A stretch of 64,000 nt of DNA from Klebsiella oxytoca (GTDB taxonomy: Bacteria; Pseudomonadota; Gammaproteobacteria; Enterobacterales; Enterobacteriaceae), in the NCBI RefSeq assembly GCF_009707385.1, contig NZ_CP046115.1:3224001-3288000 (forward strand), written 5' to 3'. Below the pieces are notes generated by a model. It was not told where the DNA came from. It did no database searches and saw only the letters and a list, made by a program, of their open reading frames with translations. The position numbers were made by a program, and so were the translations under genes. Positions 61,713 through 64,000 of the stretch are shown here, in pieces (positions within the stretch are counted from its first letter, which is position 1; each line of letters starts with the position of its first letter).

Positions 61713-62645
61713 ATGAGTAAAAAAATTGTTCTCGCTCTCGGCGGGAATGCGCTTGGCGACGATCTCGCCGGACAAATGCAGGCCGTCAAACACACTGCCC
61801 GGACGATCGTCGATCTTATTTCCCTTGGCCATCAGGTGGTAGTGACTCACGGTAACGGCCCACAGGTGGGCATGATTAACCAGGCCTTTGAAGCCGCGGC
61901 AAAAACCGAGGCCCATACGCCCATGCTGCCGATGTCGGTCTGCGTCGCCTTGAGCCAGGGCTACATCGGCTACGACCTGCAGAACGCTATCCGCGAAGAA
62001 CTGCTGACGCGCAGCCTGGATATTCCGGTGGCCACCCTGATAACCCAGGTGGAAGTGGACGCGAATGATGAAGCCTTCCTTAATCCGACCAAGCCCATCG
62101 GCTCCTTCTTCAGCAAAGAAGAGGCAGAGAAGCTGACCCAAAACGGCTACACCATGAAAGAAGATGCCGGACGTGGCTACCGTCGCGTGGTCGCGTCGCC
62201 TAAGCCAATAGACATTATCGAAAAACAAACGGTAAAAGCGCTGATGGATGACTGCCACGTGGTGATCACCGTCGGCGGCGGCGGAATTCCGGTGATTCGC
62301 GAGGGTAACCATCTGCGCGGTGCCAGCGCGGTTATCGATAAGGATTGGGCCAGCGCCAAACTGGCGGAGATGATCGACGCCGACCTGCTGATCATTCTTA
62401 CCGCCGTGGAAAAGGTGGCTATCAATTTCGGCAAACCTGATGAACAGTGGCTCGATGCCCTCTCGCTGCGCGACGCCGAACGCTTTATCGAAGAGGGACA
62501 CTTTGCGAAGGGATCCATGCTGCCAAAAGTAGAAGCCGCCGCCTCCTTCGCCCGTTCTCGTCCGGGGCGCAAAGCGCTGATCACGATGTTGAGCAAAGCC
62601 AAAGAAGGGATTGAAGGGAAAACGGGCACCATCATTAGCCAGTAG
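61713..62645 (+). CDS. yqeA: Carbamate kinase-like protein
   Basis: This 310-residue amino-acid-kinase-family protein makes ATP from carbamoyl phosphate and ADP. It has LALGGNALGDD at the start, VVTHGNGPQVG, the VITVGGGGIPV segment and the terminal GRKALIT..GKTGTII region typical of carbamate kinases. It ends the ygeW operon and would supply its energy yield by substrate-level phosphorylation. Confidence 0.95.
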   Translation: MSKKIVLALGGNALGDDLAGQMQAVKHTARTIVDLISLGHQVVVTHGNGPQVGMINQAFEAAAKTEAHTPMLPMSVCVALSQGYIGYDLQNAIREELLTRSLDIPVATLITQVEVDANDEAFLNPTKPIGSFFSKEEAEKLTQNGYTMKEDAGRGYRRVVASPKPIDIIEKQTVKALMDDCHVVITVGGGGIPVIREGNHLRGASAVIDKDWASAKLAEMIDADLLIILTAVEKVAINFGKPDEQWLDALSLRDAERFIEEGHFAKGSMLPKVEAAASFARSRPGRKALITMLSKAKEGIEGKTGTIISQ

Positions 62646-62702
62646 GTCGTCAGTAACGCGTTGCCGGGCGCATCCCGGCAACCCTGTCACCGTTCAACTG
62701 CC

Positions 62703-63536
62703 TCAGGTTGCAACCGCTTCATCAAGGTAATCCTGCCGACGCACAGCCTGCACCTGATTCATCAGCCCACCCGGCGCACCGTTTTTCACCTGCAGGATCT
62801 CCGCCAGCACGCTGATGGCAATTTCATTTGGCGTCTCCGCGCCGATATCGTAACCAACTGGCGCCCGCAGGCGACTGATTGCCGGCTCCGGCACGCCGCT
62901 CTCCCGCATCTGGCGTAAAAAGGCCTGCACTTTCCGCCGGCTGGCCAGCAGCCCCAGCCAGGCCACCGGCTGGGTTATCAGCCTGTCCAGCGCCTCCCGA
63001 TCCTGGTTATTGGTGGCGATCAGGACAAAATCCTGCGGCCGGACAGCCATCGCGTCGACCACTTCCGTGAAGCTGGCGGCGTGCACCAACCGTGCCGAAG
63101 CGGGGAAAGAGTCGGGACAGAGGCTTGCGGTATAGATATCGCCCACGCAGATATCAAAATCCACCAGCGCCGCCGCGTGGGCCACCGCGCGATTAACGTG
63201 CCCGGCGCCGACAAGCAGCAGACGCGGGCGCAGACCATGAACGCTGATGTAAACCGACATCGCGCCGCCGCAGTCGGATCCTACGGCGTCGCTGCCGGTA
63301 CGCGCCATGCGGCCATGAAACATTCGCGACTCCCGTTCGCGCAGCGCCTCCAGCGCCGCATCGATAACTTTACGCTCAACCATCCCGCCGCCAATGGTAC
63401 CCACAATCGAACCATCTTCGCGAATAAGCATCTGAGCAGAGTGTCGGGGGGTGGAGCCCCGACTTTCGACAATCTGCGCCAGGGCGAAGGGGCAATTTTG
63501 TTCTTCAAGTCGTGCTGCTTCTGCGAAAATATTCAT
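62703..63536 (-). CDS. XdhC/CoxI-family molybdoenzyme maturation factor
   Basis: The 277-residue protein has the N-terminal XdhC/CoxI part (ESRGSTPRHSAQMLI, GSIVGTIGGGMVE, DCGGAMSVYI) and a C-terminal Rossmann domain (RLLLVGAGHVNRAVAHAA). Such proteins bind molybdenum cofactor and insert it, with sulfuration, into xanthine-dehydrogenase-type hydroxylases. ATG 63536 (MNIFAEAARLEEQ) fits the family; the frame back to 63620 is rejected. It converges on yqeA. A partner hydroxylase gene is not in the window. Confidence 0.9.
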   Translation of the reverse strand: MNIFAEAARLEEQNCPFALAQIVESRGSTPRHSAQMLIREDGSIVGTIGGGMVERKVIDAALEALRERESRMFHGRMARTGSDAVGSDCGGAMSVYISVHGLRPRLLLVGAGHVNRAVAHAAALVDFDICVGDIYTASLCPDSFPASARLVHAASFTEVVDAMAVRPQDFVLIATNNQDREALDRLITQPVAWLGLLASRRKVQAFLRQMRESGVPEPAISRLRAPVGYDIGAETPNEIAISVLAEILQVKNGAPGGLMNQVQAVRRQDYLDEAVAT

Positions 63537-63565
63537 ACTAACCTCAAAGGCGATGTTTACGGCTC

Positions 63566-63837
63566 TATATCCTTCATACTTCAAGTTGCATGTGCGTTGG
63601 CTACGGATTACTCGGCCCATCCATGGGCCTCGCCCTCACGGGCCGTCGCAAGCGACGTTCAAATCTGCTCCCGGCAGATTTGTCGCTCACCCCAGTCACT
63701 TACTAGAGTAAGCTCCTGGGGATTCACTGCGTTGCCGCGTGATTCGCCCCTACGGGACTCACCCTTTCAGGGCCAGCACAAGCGCTGTTCAAAACGGTTA
63801 ACCGTTTTGTCCTGCAACTCGAATTATTTTGGGTATA
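63566..63837 (-). repeat. ERIC element with internal insertions
   Basis: On the minus strand the core reads GTGAATCCCCAGGAGCTTAC, a short loop, then AAGTGACTGGGGTGAGCG, which is the ERIC consensus. The flanks add extra hairpins (GGCCCATCCATGGGCC, AAAACGGTTAACCGTTTT and CTGCTCCCGGCAG), giving about 270 bp instead of the usual 127. The rest of the window end (63838-64000) shows no gene. Confidence 0.85.
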
Positions 63838-64000
63838 TTTGTTTATCTGCGATATTTGCCGGGTTCTCAGTTTGAGAGTTTACCCGGCGTTGAAATAGCG
63901 TCGCAGCGACCCGTATCGACTATGCAATATTTATACTTAGCCGCCATTTTTCATCGCAAATTGTGAGACAGGTCATTTCGTTAGCCGTAATGACGCTGCA

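Overview
The window comes from an enterobacterium, most likely Klebsiella or Raoultella. The prs, dauA, ychH, pth and ychF genes at the left and the ygeV to yqeA cluster at the right read as close homologues of E. coli proteins, in GC-rich enterobacterial codon use. An ERIC repeat lies near the right end. Between these two chromosomal blocks sits a mosaic, more AT-rich island of about 48.9 kb (roughly 5,259 to 54,179).

Island boundaries: a P4-type integrase gene follows ychF directly. The last codons and stop of ychF (AACGTCTAAAT, 5259-5269) are repeated at 54169-54179. TGAGTACA-type arm repeats lie inside both ends. The hairpin terminator after ychF at the left end (5327-5350) resembles the one beyond the right core (54201-54224), so the element seems to bring a substitute ychF terminator. 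No tRNA gene is involved.

Island layout, left to right: (1) integrase; (2) hxsD-hxsB-hxsC-hxsA, a radical-SAM peptide-maturation system with a His-Xaa-Ser repeat precursor; (3) a cold-linked block of an LpxP-like lipid A acyltransferase, two small YnfU-like zinc ribbons, a YmgB/AriR-like protein, a 2860-residue cyclic beta-1,2-glucan synthase-like giant, two CspA-family proteins and an H-NS paralogue; (4) a fructan-type operon lacI - GPH transporter - GH32 - GH91 - ScrY-like porin, which I interpret as a difructose-anhydride or inulin-oligosaccharide uptake and breakdown locus; (5) a carbohydrate cassette of PfkB kinase, RpiR regulator, TIM-barrel isomerase/epimerase and RbtT/DalT-type MFS transporter; (6) a solo tyrosine recombinase with a 15-bp inverted repeat over its start codon; (7) an OhrR-like MarR regulator with two NADPH-F420-reductase-like proteins; (8) a second mobile element with a DUF927 protein, an HUH-type Rep, AlpA, another tyrosine recombinase, RadC, a papain-like protease candidate, DUF2787 and a Mu-like repressor/Ner pair with an unknown downstream operon; (9) two damaged IS3-family elements flanking ycaC, which has a heptamer repeat array upstream; (10) a secreted endonuclease/exonuclease/phosphatase-family protein.

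Beyond the island the ygeV regulator faces a divergent ygeW-ygeX-ygeY-hyuA-yqeA operon with a sigma-54 promoter. In E. coli this gene set is tied to anaerobic purine/urate breakdown. An XdhC-family gene and an ERIC element close the window. Pieces of one IS3-type inverted repeat and of a GTCCGCTT...AAGCGGAC repeat sit at several module boundaries, so the island looks assembled by repeated insertion and decay.
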